Positions 33,984-45,133 of a stretch of DNA of 64,000 nucleotides are shown here, piece by piece (position 1 is the stretch's first letter; each line of letters opens with the position of its first letter). The translations under genes and the position numbers were made by a program. Origin of the DNA: Ascochyta rabiei (taxonomy: Eukaryota; Ascomycota; Dothideomycetes; Pleosporales; Didymellaceae); contig NC_082423.1 of NCBI RefSeq assembly GCF_004011695.2, positions 186,001 through 250,000 on the forward strand. The letters are read 5' to 3'. The notes beneath the pieces are model-generated. The model saw only the letters and a list, made by a program, of their open reading frames with translations, was not told the DNA's origin and did no database searches.

Positions 33984-35703
33984 CTACAATTTCGCGCGAC
34001 GCTGCAAATACAATCTGACACCGATAGCAGCTGCACGCTATTAGCCCATCTTCGGTTGCTGAACCGGGTACATCCATCTCTGACAATCCCAACTTCTACC
34101 ACGCAGAAACTTCACACGGGAACGGTGTTTACTTACCAATGAGCACAGCCAACCCCTTCAGTCCAACCAGGCCCAAGAGCCAGCCACCCCATCCGATCGT
34201 CCTCCCTTGCCTGTCAAAGTTCGGCTTGACCTCATTCATGCCCGAGAACTTCTTCATCTTCGCGCTTGTATACGGCGGGTATCTGACATCCATCAAGCTC
34301 TCGATCCATGCCGGTGTTGTTGTCACACTGCGACGATGTGTAAAGACATCGAAAGATGCCTTGCCGCGGTAAGAGCCCTGGCCGGAAGATCCAACGCCGC
34401 CGAATGCGAGAGTCGGTATTGATGCATGGAAGAACCCGTCGTTAAGGGAAGCACCACCAGAGCGTGTTTGGTCGAGGACTAGTATTTGTTAGTTTGGAGG
34501 GTAGGTGGAGGGAAAGGGGCTTTCACTTTTGTGCATTTCCGCCTTGGTGCCGAAAGCATAGGTGCCGAGAGGTGTGTCGTGGACTTCGTTTGCAATTTTG
34601 ATGGCTTCGTCGAGATCGGTGACAGGTAGAATTGGGAGGAGCGGACCAAAGCTTTCATCGCGGAGAAGAGCGTCGTCGACGCTGTCAACTTGGACGACAG
34701 TAGGCTCGATGAATAGGTCATCTTCATCCATGGTGCCACCGACCACGATCTTGCCGTTGCTGGAGTCCAGCATCTTCTTCAGGCGCTGAAACTGCCGCTG
34801 ATTGACAATGCGGCCGTAGTCAGGCGAGTTGCGGGCACCGTTGGGGTAGAACTCCTTCAAAGCATTCTTCATCTCTTGAATGAACGCTGGGACAAGCTCA
34901 CGATCGATGAAGGTGCAGTTCTGACTGACGCAGACTTGGCCAGCGTTCAGTGTCTTCGCCCATAAGAGGCGCTTTGCCGCCAGTTTAGGGTCTGCGTGCT
35001 TGGTGATGATGGCTGGGTTCCTGCCGCCAAGCTCGAGAGTCAGTGGTGTGAGCGTTTCAGCTGCCTTCTTTGCGATGATGCGTGCCACAGGCTCTGATCC
35101 TGTGTAGAAGATCTTATCCCACTTCTGCTCAAGCAGTGCTGTTGTCTCTGGAATGGCACCCTGGATGCATGTGTAGCAGTCAGGGTCGAGCGACTCAGCC
35201 ATGATTTTCTGCATCACGCTCGCGGCATATGGTGCCGACTCAGAGGGCTTGATGATAGCGGTGCAACCAGCAGCAATGGCGCCAATGAGCGGCCCAATTG
35301 TCAGCTGGATGGGAAAGTTGTAGGCGCCAATAATCAGAGCAGTGCCAAGGGGATCCTTGCGAATCCTCGGCCCCACGAATTTGTTGGTGAAGGCGATATC
35401 TGCCGGCTTCTCATCTTTTGCGAATCGCTCGACGTTGTTTGCCATCCACACGCAGTCGTTCATAACCCACGAGATCTCGGTCAGGTACGTCTCAAACTGC
35501 GACTTGCCCAGATCACGCTTGCAGGCCTCCTCAATGAGATGTGCATTGTCCTTGAACGCCCAGTATAGCTTGCGCAGCTGTTGGATACGGAACTCGAGGG
35601 GGCGCGTCTTGTGCGAGAGAAATGTGGCTCGTACTTTCGCGCATGTCGGCGCGATGTCGTCCATGGAGGTGTGATTGAAGGGAGGGATTTCTGATGCGGC
35701 CAT
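33984..35703 (-). CDS. HFD1: Fatty aldehyde dehydrogenase (ALDH3-type), tail-anchored
   Basis: Exons 35703-34527, 34478-34137 and 34030-33984 (introns of 48 and 106 nt) encode 521 residues. The ATG at 35703 (MAASEIPPFN) is chosen because the upstream open part lacks ATG. ALDH landmarks are present: the oxyanion Asn in GAYNFP (129), the general base Glu in LELGG (224), the catalytic Cys in GQVCVSQN (258), and the FGGVGSSGQGSYRGK loop near the end. It oxidises long-chain aldehydes to fatty acids with NAD+, as in yeast Hfd1 and animal FALDH. The short last exon supplies LAVLIAAIGVRLYLQRRAKL, a hydrophobic segment with a basic end typical of a C-terminal tail anchor (ER, lipid droplet or mitochondrial outer membrane). 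Confidence 0.93.
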
Positions 35704-36434
35704 AATGCGTTCAATTGACTGCTGTGCAGTAGTACGGCAAAGGTTAAGGGGTGACGAGCTCAATGAGGGGCCAGACACGCCTTACATAGTATGAACGTTC
35801 GACGCTTTCTGGCAGGGCACGGTTCCACTTCAGCTCCACATGCCTCGGCTCAACTAGCGCGAACAGCCTCGGAGGACCTTGAACACACCTTCCCCTTTTC
35901 TGCATTGCATGTTCACACGGAACTCAAGAGAGTCCGAAATCCGTGACTACTAAGGCAGCGTCGGGAGGCCGAGCATCTCATCGCTCTCTCCTTACTCTGA
36001 GTCGCTGCATACAGCATACCATTCGTATGAAAGCACTCTGGAAATCATTTGTAGATAAGTCCGTTCTGATTACTTATGCGAGAAAACAGATTTTATAACT
36101 TGACAGATTTGCTATTCAAAATGCTCTCTAGGTAACATGTTATTACGTTAAGTACTCTCTCCAGTCATCCCACCTGTTCATATGTCGCAATCGATACACA
36201 TACTTAAAGCCTTTGTGGAGATTCTTTCTTCGCTTCAACAATTGATGTTTCTTCTCTTTAGATGTATCCTTGGCCCAGAGCAACGCATCTTCCTCACCAA
36301 AAAAAACCACCTATCGTTACTGTCTGCACTCTGTTGTGGCTCGACGCAGTCGTTTTCGATGTAGTGACATGCAAATGCCGCGAACAGGGCATGCGGCACC
36401 CAGGGTTGTTGGAGAATGAAACCAACGAACGTTG
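35704..36434. other. Intergenic region
   Basis: About 730 bp upstream of the aldehyde dehydrogenase. An AT-rich stretch lies at 36040-36290. No gene is seen. Confidence 0.6.
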
Positions 36435-37336
36435 ATGCAGAGCCGTGGGTTGTTCATGGTAGTGGCTACTACGATGATCCTGTACGACTACGACTCGTCG
36501 ACTTTCAATGCCGTACAAGGCTCGAAGCACTGGGTGGCGTACTTCCACAACCCCAGTCCAAGTTTAGTAGGATCCATTAACACTGCATACAACGTTGGCG
36601 GCATCATCGCTGGTCATTTAGCAGGGCAAATCATCAGTGATGCACAAAGAGGACGTCAAAGCCGGAGCCAAGGACTGGAAGACAAGGGCATTCGCCATCG
36701 GGCAGTTCTGTGGTCTGGGCATGATGTACAGCTTCTCCGTCTTCCTCCCAGCCATCATTTTTGAAATGAGCGCCGGTTGGAGCTGACAAGCTGTTCAAGC
36801 CCTGACAATTCCAGTCTACTTCACGGGATTTGCTGTCCATGTCGGTAGCGCTTGGTACAGCGACAAGATCCAGCAACGTGGGATCTTCTGCATGGGTGGC
36901 TTCCTGACCTGCATTTTAGGGTACATCTTCCTCATCGCAAACCAAGGCGCTGGTTTGAGCCTCGCTGGCTGCTTCATCGTGGCAATGGGCCTATGGAAAT
37001 TATCAGGTACAGCGTTCACATGGATTTCTGTCAACAACCCCCGCTATGGCAAACGTGCTTTCGCCAGTGGAATGCAAATTAACATTGGAAACGCTGCAGG
37101 TGTCTCGGCACCCTTCCTATTTAGCAGCATAGATGCGCCAGCTTACTATCCTGGATATGGTGCGACAATCGCGCTGCTTGCGCTCGGCACTGGTATCTAT
37201 GCCACATTGCACTTCTGGTACCGCGCAGAACAAAACGAAGCTTGAGGGTAAGGAAGACTACAGGATGAAAGGCCTGTCTGAGGAGGAGACTGCGGAGCTA
37301 GGGGAGCACAACCCACGATTTTCGTACACTACTTAG
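36435..37336 (+). pseudogene. Chimeric decayed MFS transporter (sugar-porter piece + anion-symporter piece)
   Basis: Positions 36435-36639 encode a fragment like the first helices of lactose/sugar porters (TMILYDYDSSTFNAVQGSKH, INTAYNVGGIIAG). From 36640, in another frame, MHKEDVKAGAKDWKTRAFA begins the C-terminal half of an allantoate/nicotinate-type anion:cation symporter (Dal5-like): FCGLGMMYSFSVFLPAIIFE, a TGA stop at about 36786, then PVYFTGFAVHVGSAWYSDK, FTWISVNNPRYGKRAFASGM and ALGTGIYATLHFWYRAEQN. A second frameshift near 37235 separates the normal tail GKEDYRMKGLSEEETAEL, which ends at 37336. There are two unrelated transporter pieces, one stop and two frame changes, so no functional product is expected. 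Confidence 0.8.
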
Positions 37337-37553
37337 ACGGCCAGACTGCGCAGGTCTTAACAAGATGAGTACAGGGTGTAAATTTATAACCATTGGTCCA
37401 GACACGCAAGCATACATATTCTGCCTATGACGTAAGCGTGGCGGCTAACTGGTTACGGTTTGGTGTCCGCACACCTCGTTGCATCTCTTCTACAGCATAC
37501 ACAGCATCAGCTATTATAATCTGCGCCACCACATTGACATCTCACCACTCTGC

Positions 37554-39344
37554 ATGCCAGATCCTGGTGCCAAAAAGCGCAAAACACGTCTTTCAGGTCG
37601 AGACTTCAGAATGACAAGGCAAGAGCCGGGCGCCACCTTGCTCGCTCTTGCAGACAATGGCTTGTTGCGCCTCGTAGATGAACTCCTTCTCAACGTCCTC
37701 GACCACATCACGTCTCTTAGAGATCTTTGTAACTTTGCAGCAACATGTACGCGCCTTCAAGGCCTAGCAGAACCATACATCTGGCGCTCGCTACTAGTGC
37801 TCAGTGGGGGACATGCGCGGAATATTGCCGCGGCATTAGACAGTCGAGATGCGCGAGTTGACTTCGTTCAAGAGCTATCGATCCGGTACAAAGACCAGGG
37901 AAAAGAGGGCATCGAGGATCTGAACCACTGGATAACCCTCATGTCGAAATTGCGCCACCTGACGTTAGAGAGTCCGTGCCCGAACAACTCGGAGTGGATG
38001 CAAGGCGAGCCTTTTGATGGATGGTCACGGATCAACTATTCAAACTTGGTGGCAAGCTCGGTCTTCCCGAGAGGAGGGTTGCCGCTTGCTTTGCCAATGT
38101 TACAGTCTTGTAGGTAATAAGAAATCGATGACATACAAGCTGCCGGCTAACACTGACCAGTAACATTGCATGCGCATGGAGCAGACGACAGAAAGTTTGA
38201 TTTTGACAGCCGCCTAGCTTCTGTTTTCTATCACCCAACTCTCCGTAACCTCACCATATCCTGTCTGAACGTCGAGAATCAAGACATGGAATCGACGATC
38301 AAGTCCTTCGGCAAGGAGCGCAAAAGCACAGCTCTCCGCTCGCTAACATTTATTGAATGTAACATTAATATCGACACGCTTTACACTATTCTCAGTATGC
38401 CCAAGGCTCTAGAGCAGCTTTCGATTGGCGAGCGCCTACACGTCTTCGAAGGAGCTAGCCCATCGGTGGACTCCGCGCAACGAACCTCCTCGAGACGCTT
38501 TCTACCGGCTCTACAGCAGCAGGCACATTCGCTCAGGAAGCTCACTCACATTGGCGGCTCTCTGCCATTTCTCCCAGGGCGGGAGACTGATCCTGAAGGA
38601 GCAGCAAAATTGCGCTCTTTCACCAATCTCCAGCACCTCGAGCTCGGCTTCGAGTCACATCTTTATTACTACCTCCGTGAGAATGGATTCCCACCGTCAC
38701 TCAAATACCTCAAAATGCTCGACAATGCCATATCGAATAACGCCAGCCACGACCCTGGCTCTCTTACAAGGATAGTCTGGCGCTCGACCACATCACTGGT
38801 CACACAACACTTTCCCTCCACCCTCCCGGACGACTTCACCCTTCACGTTCAATATTCACACCATGCTGCTTTTCTTCACGAAGAAGCGGCGCAGTTTATC
38901 TCTGTGCTATTCCTCAGCCGTCCCTCGATCTACAAAATTGCCGACATTCTGCATGAACACAAGGGCCGCTTACTTGTATCTTGTGACTCGTTCCCCTCTG
39001 GCACTCCCTATATCCCACCTTACATGTACGGGGAGGAGTTACCGATCGAGCAAATCATATACGATTCAGATGATTACTGGACTTTCAATGGGAAATACTA
39101 TCAAGCCATCGATGACGAAACGTTCTCAGTGAAAGCGGACCACGATTTACTTGTGTGTCCGAGATGCATCATCAGGGGGTTGCCAGGGAAAGGATGCAAG
39201 CAGCTGGGAGACGGAAGTCGATGTCAGCCGTGTTACAAAGCGGGCCTAAGTTGCGGATGGGCAAGAGATGAGAACGGGCTGATTGTCAGACCTACGGAGG
39301 GTGAGGACAGTCCATCAAGAAGTTTGTCAGAACCACATCCATAG
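37554..39344 (+). CDS. F-box protein with C-terminal Cys-rich segment
   Basis: Exons 37554-38109 and 38161-39344, joined across a 51-nt intron (GTAGGT...GACCAG, phase 1), give 579 residues. The start ATG at 37554 reads MPDPGAKKRKTRLSG, with a basic cluster. The F-box lies at about residues 42-90 (LVDELLLNVLDHITSLRDL, CTRLQGLAEPYIWRSL) and would bind Skp1 in an SCF ubiquitin ligase. The following 400 residues show irregular leucine-rich spacing (FYHPTLRNLTISCLN, LRSLTFIECNINIDTLYTIL) as in LRR-type substrate receptors. The end carries CPRC..(x9)..C..(x9)..CQPC..(x6)..CGW, a possible zinc-binding cluster. The target is unknown. Confidence 0.85.
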
Positions 39345-40662
39345 CAAAGCCCAGTCTATTAACTGATCGCTGGAATTACTGATAGAGTGATTCATAGCTG
39401 TCATCAGTATGTCATCAAGTAATTTGTTCCCAGCGCACATGCTCATCCAATCTAGCGATCAAAGAACAACGCAATCAACACCCAGCCACCAACCCACCCC
39501 GCCGCAGCGACACCAAGCGTTCCAGTAACATCAGTAGCCTATTGCACAGGCCTCGCGTCCACAACCCGCCTAGCTTTACTCATCCCCAAAACGTCGTCTA
39601 CAACACTCACAAACACCCAACTGCTTTCTTCCTGCCCATCAGCAGGTCCCACAACATTAGCAGGACAACAGCAGCCTTCACAGGGGCTGCATGTTGTAAA
39701 GTCTAACTCAGCGCCGGGTTTGACATCTGCATCAGCACACCCACGATCTACGTGCAGCTGCCGTCCGTTTTCCGTTGGAAGAGACGATGATGTTGATCCT
39801 GTTGCACCAAAATGACTGCTCACCGCATGAGAGGTGACGATATGGCTGACCGGGTCTTGAATGTCAAGCGCAGCTTCCCGTTCAGAGGCCGCGATGATGT
39901 CGCATGTTCTGCCTCTTTGCGAGTGGCTTCGATTGGGGTTTCTCTCTCCATAGAACGGGAAAAGGTAGACTTGTTTGTGACCCAGTGGTCGATAGCACGC
40001 TGCACTGACAACTGCGCTGCAAACTGCATCGATACTTAGATCCCCAGAATGCTCTTACATAGAGGCCAGCAGGAAAACCAAACACAGTATACAGCCTCCC
40101 AGAGGTTACCGGAGTAAATATTTCTGATGCAACGGGAAGCTGACAAGTGGAACCACGAAACATGTGCTACCACGCCAACACAACTTATGCATAAAGGCTC
40201 GTACCAGGCTGTTTGTGTACACGGTCAGGTGACTGTGGATATACACAACTCTCTCATCCTCTGATATCCGATCACTCAAACAACACTCTTCAGCACTTCA
40301 TCTCCATTCAATACAGGCTAAGAGCTGGGAAGGCTCAGACACGGAACAACAAACAGATTGCCCGGTCAATTAATGAGCTATCATTAATCCTTCTGCAGTC
40401 GAGAATCAGGCGCAACGTACCCGGTACATATTTTGAGTTGATCAATACGCCAATAGTGTCGCAGGGCTGAAGTATCGCTTAAGAATCTTCTGCACAGCCA
40501 ACCGGGTAAACGCACCTCCGTCTTGATACGACTACGGAGTGTACACATCATAAAGCCTCCCAGGTGGTTTGAGTAGGTATTTTCCAGCCTGGACAGCTAC
40601 CTTTCCAGAACAGGAAAGGCACACTCACTCATCACCTTACGAGGGCATTACCCCATCCCCCG

Positions 40663-41019
40663 TCACCTCCCCTCCTCCCTTTTCTTCTCCTTCACGAATG
40701 ACCACCATCTTGAGCTCTTTTCACATTCCCAATCGAGATCCTCCTTCAAGCTCTTCAACCCTACAAAACACCAATAAAAATATTCAGACTCAAACGAACC
40801 CACCACCTCGCACCCCCGATCCCTCAAGAGACCAAGATCTGCGATACATTCCACTCTGTAACACGATACCCTCTGAGTGAAAATCGTTTGCGTGGCTCCG
40901 CAGAAGAGCATTTCAGCCGACCGCACGGCCTCTATCCACGCATGCCCAGATATCGGAGTAGCAGCGCGGTGTATCTTCGATTGAATCTCCTGCGTAAGCT
41001 CGCCGCGCTTTTGTGTCAT
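40663..41019 (-). CDS. Possible small orphan protein, 118 aa
   Basis: An ATG-initiated open frame (MTQKRGELTQEIQSKIHRAA) with balanced composition, several Trp/Tyr/Phe residues (SEYFYWCFVGLKSLKEDLDW) and a basic C-terminus. No family recognised, no intron signals needed and no signal peptide. It may be a chance open frame or part of an unrecognised spliced gene. Confidence 0.3.
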   Translation of the reverse strand: MTQKRGELTQEIQSKIHRAATPISGHAWIEAVRSAEMLFCGATQTIFTQRVSCYRVECIADLGLLRDRGCEVVGSFESEYFYWCFVGLKSLKEDLDWECEKSSRWWSFVKEKKREEGR

Positions 41020-41320
41020 CTATTGTATCTCCTCCCATCTCCTCCCCTTCCCTCCCTCCCTCCCTCCATCCAATCAGCTCCTCGCTTTCCCACTCGCCGC
41101 TCGCCTCTCGCTTCCACACCATCTACTGTCCATCTATCTCCATCTATCTCTTTCCGCCATTCCGCCATTCCGCCATTCCATCCCACTCCACCGCACAGCC
41201 CCCCCGACTCGACTCACCAACCCCACAATCCAGCTCTCAGTTCTCTCCACGAGTGAGTCTTTTCCACGGACGCGAACACAGCCGCTTGTGTTGGAGATGC
41301 GATACTGGAGACTGCGGTAT

Positions 41321-41359
41321 GGCGTAGCGTGGCGTGGCGTGGCGTGGCGTGGCGTGGCG
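41321..41359. repeat. Pentamer repeat (ggcgt)8
   Basis: About eight near-perfect copies of ggcgt, the second copy changed to agcgt. Confidence 0.9.
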
Positions 41360-41519
41360 GGGGGAAGGCCGATGGGGAAGTACCTTAGTTTTGGACAGGA
41401 CGCTCTGTTAGTGGAGGGTAGGATGAGAGATGGGGGGGCGATTTTTGTTTTGTTGGAAATGGTGTTTTTGGTTCGGCCGTACAGTTCTTACGTCGCCTGT
41501 CTTGCGACATCGTGGTATA

Positions 41520-41599
41520 TCGTGTCGTGTCGTGTCGTGTCGTGTCGTGTCGTGTCGAGTCGTGTTGTGTCGTGTCATGTCGCGTCGTGTCATGTCATC
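41520..41599. repeat. Pentamer repeat (cgtgt), about 16 imperfect copies
   Basis: Tandem cgtgt units with single-base variants (cgagt, tgtgt, catgt, cgcgt), ending about 100 bp before the stop codon of the next minus-strand gene. Confidence 0.9.
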
Positions 41600-41700
41600 A
41601 CACATCCTCACATTCCTTCCTACAAGACAACACAGTCCAAACGTCCTCCCTCGCACTATCTCAACGCTTACAACAACCTGAGATCCCACAGTGCCGCCAC

Positions 41701-44016
41701 CTAACCCCCCCTCTTCGCATCCAACAACTCGCTGATCCGGTTCCTACTGGGCGTGAACTCCTTGCCACTCCGTGCATCTTCCGCAATCTTAGCATCAATA
41801 GCTCGGTCAAGACTGCTCTGGATCTCTTTGCTGGGGGTGCGAATCGCGTTCGGATCCTTGTTTAATTCAAGGCGTCGGTTCACGGGCGTCTTGGCTGGGA
41901 GGGCAGTTCGCAGCTTTGCGGCGTTGGATGCGAGGGCCGCTGTTGGCTTCGGTGTGGGTGTGTTGGGTACGACGAGGCGGGTTTTGGAGGGCGACTTGAT
42001 GGGGGAGGGGAGGCGGGTTGGGTTGCCCGGGGGTGTATAGGATTGTCCTAGGCCCGAGTCGGCCTTGGGGCCCCTGGGCTCTGCTGTTTTTAGGGCGCGC
42101 TCGTTTGCTGGCTTGGAGAGAGGCCGGCTTGCGGCTTTTGTAGATTTGGCCCGCACGGGGACTTTGGGTGCGGCGTTCTTGCGGTCTTCGTGCTTCCATT
42201 CGGCTACACGCCCGGCGATGGCTTCTGCACTTGCGACCCGCTGTCCGTGGGATCGTGAATCTGCGGCTGGTGCTGGGAGAGCTGCGCATTTTGGATGTGC
42301 GGCGGCACGAAGAGCTGCAGACTTGGTTGTGCGGACGGTGGGTTGAGGCTTCGATGGTGGCAGTGTCGTGGTAGCAACAACAGGTCTTCGCGATGTTGAC
42401 GCCGCAGTTCCTGGATGCGGACGCGAAGGCCCATTCCCGTTGACCGAAAGTGTGGCAGCTGAACTACGCAATTTCGCCCGCTCACGTGGTGAATTGACTT
42501 GTGAGGCGATTGTCTCCAACATTTTCGCTGAACCCACAACCATAGACTTCGGTCGTGGCTTACGCGCTGCAGTGTTGAGCGGCCTTCTCGGAACAGCTTG
42601 TGCACTGCTCACTCCGTTTGACCTGGCAGGCTCGGCAGTGGAGACAGGTCTCCTGGGTTTCTCTACGTTGCTCTCGCTATGCTTCGTGGCAGACATGGTG
42701 GGCTTTGCTATTGTTACCGTAGGCGACAGTGGCGTCGTAGGTCTGGTACTGTTTGGAGAGCGGAAAGCGAAGTCCGGACCAAGTGAGCGCTTTAGGGATT
42801 CTTGGACCTTGCACATATCTTCCTGCATGGAAGAGCGCAATCGAGTGGGTGTGCCATAGCTCTGCGATCTGCTCGGAGCGTCTGGTCTAAGGGGTGTTGT
42901 GGGGAGAGTGAAAGATGCCGTCGTCGCAGTGCTTGGACGTGAGTAATCGACAGGTGACACGACTGCACTGCGAGATCCAAGAAGCTGAGAAAGAAGATCA
43001 TCCTTGGGCATTGCGTTCACTTCCTTCAGTGCCACTAGTACAGTCGGAGCATCTGCTTCGCTGGATGAAGAAGTCGAAGCTCGGCCATTCTTGATAGTCG
43101 CAGCGTCGCGCAAGTCCAATGAAGAGATCGGAGACTTCAACTGCTCGCCGTTCAATATTGTAGCGCACCGAGTAGGTGTTTCCTCGTTGATTATGTCCCT
43201 GCGTACGACATGCGGGCTGTTCAGGCCAAGTCTCTCTGACATCTTGCGAAGCGGCGTGGGCATAGACTCTACACCGCTAACAGCAGACATTATCTGAACT
43301 TTTGAGCTCTTGTTACTCAGACCAGCCATCAGATGGCCTATGTTCGATGGTGTTGGCGGCGCTGAAGGCTGTGACACAATTTGGGCGACAGGTGCAGCTT
43401 CCCTTGCAGTGTCGTCTCGTGTGTTTCCAGTCAACACTGACGGCAGCGTTTCCTCACTTCCACTGCTCTCACGTCCGCTGCCGTCGTTTGTCCGTGATCC
43501 AAGCACGGATGCGATCTGGTTTCCGCTCTTCTTGGGCGGGCTCGTCTTCACTTCATCTGCGGAGATAGCGTTCCTTGGCAGACTTGTCTTCGTCGGCGTG
43601 CCGAACAGATTCTTTCTCAATATATCCCTTACTCTTCCCCCTCCCTTTCCCTCGCTCTTCTTCTGCTTCTCTGGACTAGGCGTCACTCGTCCCGTCTTCA
43701 AAGGCGACGACGTCTTCTTCTCGGGAATCTCCATGGAAAAGTAGAATCCATTCTGCCCAACCTCGAGTGTCTGCCTGACAGGCATCTGGCCACTTGTTGG
43801 ACTTTTACTTGGTGTGCGCGGAGGTGTGCTAGGGGCGCCGGGTGACATTTTGACTTCCTCTAGGAACCGCTTATGCAGTGGTGTAGACCTCGATTTCGGC
43901 GTGGCTGGAGTCGTCGTGTGGTTGTGTTGGCTCGGGCTATTTTTTCGCGGTGGGGTGACGACGAAAGGGTCTGCGTTCTCGTTTTGGCCAGATTGTGGTT
44001 CGGTGTGCATGGTCAT
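41701..44016 (-). CDS. Disordered Ser/Thr-Pro-rich protein, 771 aa
   Basis: A single exon from the ATG at 44016 (MTMHTEPQSGQNENADPF). The protein is almost wholly predicted-disordered by composition, with very many TP and SP dipeptides, often followed by basic residues (TPPRK, TPKSR, TPLHKR, TPTK, SPIKSPSK), so it should be a good substrate for proline-directed kinases such as Cdk or MAPK. The more ordered-looking parts are GQNGFYFSMEIPEKK near residue 90, the basic RVRDILRKNLFGTPTK near 130, and the C-terminus DRAIDAKIAEDARSGKEFTP to ISELLDAKRGG. Basic clusters could direct it to the nucleus or to microtubules. I do not recognise the family. Confidence 0.8.
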   Translation of the reverse strand: MTMHTEPQSGQNENADPFVVTPPRKNSPSQHNHTTTPATPKSRSTPLHKRFLEEVKMSPGAPSTPPRTPSKSPTSGQMPVRQTLEVGQNGFYFSMEIPEKKTSSPLKTGRVTPSPEKQKKSEGKGGGRVRDILRKNLFGTPTKTSLPRNAISADEVKTSPPKKSGNQIASVLGSRTNDGSGRESSGSEETLPSVLTGNTRDDTAREAAPVAQIVSQPSAPPTPSNIGHLMAGLSNKSSKVQIMSAVSGVESMPTPLRKMSERLGLNSPHVVRRDIINEETPTRCATILNGEQLKSPISSLDLRDAATIKNGRASTSSSSEADAPTVLVALKEVNAMPKDDLLSQLLGSRSAVVSPVDYSRPSTATTASFTLPTTPLRPDAPSRSQSYGTPTRLRSSMQEDMCKVQESLKRSLGPDFAFRSPNSTRPTTPLSPTVTIAKPTMSATKHSESNVEKPRRPVSTAEPARSNGVSSAQAVPRRPLNTAARKPRPKSMVVGSAKMLETIASQVNSPRERAKLRSSAATLSVNGNGPSRPHPGTAASTSRRPVVATTTLPPSKPQPTVRTTKSAALRAAAHPKCAALPAPAADSRSHGQRVASAEAIAGRVAEWKHEDRKNAAPKVPVRAKSTKAASRPLSKPANERALKTAEPRGPKADSGLGQSYTPPGNPTRLPSPIKSPSKTRLVVPNTPTPKPTAALASNAAKLRTALPAKTPVNRRLELNKDPNAIRTPSKEIQSSLDRAIDAKIAEDARSGKEFTPSRNRISELLDAKRGG

Positions 44017-45133
44017 CCTTGGCTGCTGTGCGACGTGTCAGTGAAAGACACGATCATGTGATCTTCCGTTCCCACTCTGGTTGTGATGATAGGAGGAGCA
44101 CTCGGGTGGAGACTGGGGAAACCCTGATGGCAGGATGGTTCGTGAATTATTGGGGCCCAACGGCCATCCTAGCGGAGCTATGTGGAGATGGCACGGTCGG
44201 GCCAATCTCCCGTGGAATGAGGAATGACGATGGAAACTCACTTACCACTACCAATTGTGCAAAGTGAAAAATACTTACACTTTTGTGGAATGATCGGTAT
44301 ACAGGCAATCGCGGTGTTGTTGTTCTGCAATGTTATGTTGAGCAATGCGGACCCTGCATATGACACGCGACGGCTGTGGCGCGATGCTGTTGTTAAGTAC
44401 AACTCAAAACAACTGACACTCAAGACAGGAAAACGACCGAACAATAGCTCCAAGAGATGGCAAAGGAGAGAAGAAGACAGAAGAGAAACTTTGCGAGACA
44501 TGTTTTCGAAACAACATGTGTTACAAACAAAGCGTAGTTACTACGTCTTCCCATGCATGCGTGCCGTTGTGAGACATAGCGACAGCCGATGCACGAGCGT
44601 TGAAAACCATCTCGACTCGCTGTGAGGTCAAGGGTCGTATGAGATTGCGACTACAGAGACTAGATGAAATTGCCGAGATGGGTAGCGCAGGATGGGGTGA
44701 TACGTTCTGGCGAGACGTTGCCAGTAGTGGCTCGGACTATGTCCTGAGCCATGGGCACGTCCATCAAACCATGCAACTTCGAAAGGTCGCGTGACACACG
44801 TTAGTTGAACTCGCGGGACATTCGCGATCGCGTCTTCGAGTACATATACTACAGGTTGGTCATGATTGTGCAGTCGAGTGGCCGTTGACGAAGCCTAACA
44901 GGTAAGAGGAGCGATGTCGGCGCTGGTCAGAGAGAGAACGAGCTTCCCCATGGCCCATGAGTGGAGGACAAGTATGAATGATGTGGCTAGAGATTTTGAT
45001 GTTTTTGGTCTTGCTGTGTTATGCTGCTTCCCTGGATAGAGTAAGCCAAAAGTCCATCTACAGGTATCTACCTAGGCTGGTGCTCCTATCTACCAGCTAG
45101 TTCAAAACCGCGCCCAACATGCTCAAGCATCGC
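44017..45133. other. Intergenic region
   Basis: About 1.1 kb between the IDP stop and the start of the disordered-protein gene, both on the minus strand. No gene is supported. Confidence 0.6.

Larger units (their letters stand above)
39345..41700. other. Long spacer with low-confidence short ORFs and repeats
   Basis: About 2.35 kb between convergent genes. It includes a Cys-rich minus-strand open frame at 39539-39823 without ATG (see rejected items), a possible small gene at 40663-41019, and two pentamer arrays near 41.3-41.6 kb. Confidence 0.5.

Noticed and set aside
24246..37336. Secondary-metabolite or catabolic gene cluster around the transcription factor
   Set aside because: No backbone enzyme (PKS, NRPS, terpene synthase) and no coherent pathway; neighbours are two peptidases, an aldehyde dehydrogenase and a broken transporter.
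39539..39823. Minus-strand Cys-rich frame (CSPCEGCCCPAN)
   Set aside because: No ATG; I could not find an in-phase splice to the ATG frame at 40029-39820. It could be an exon of an unrecognised gene, but support is too weak.
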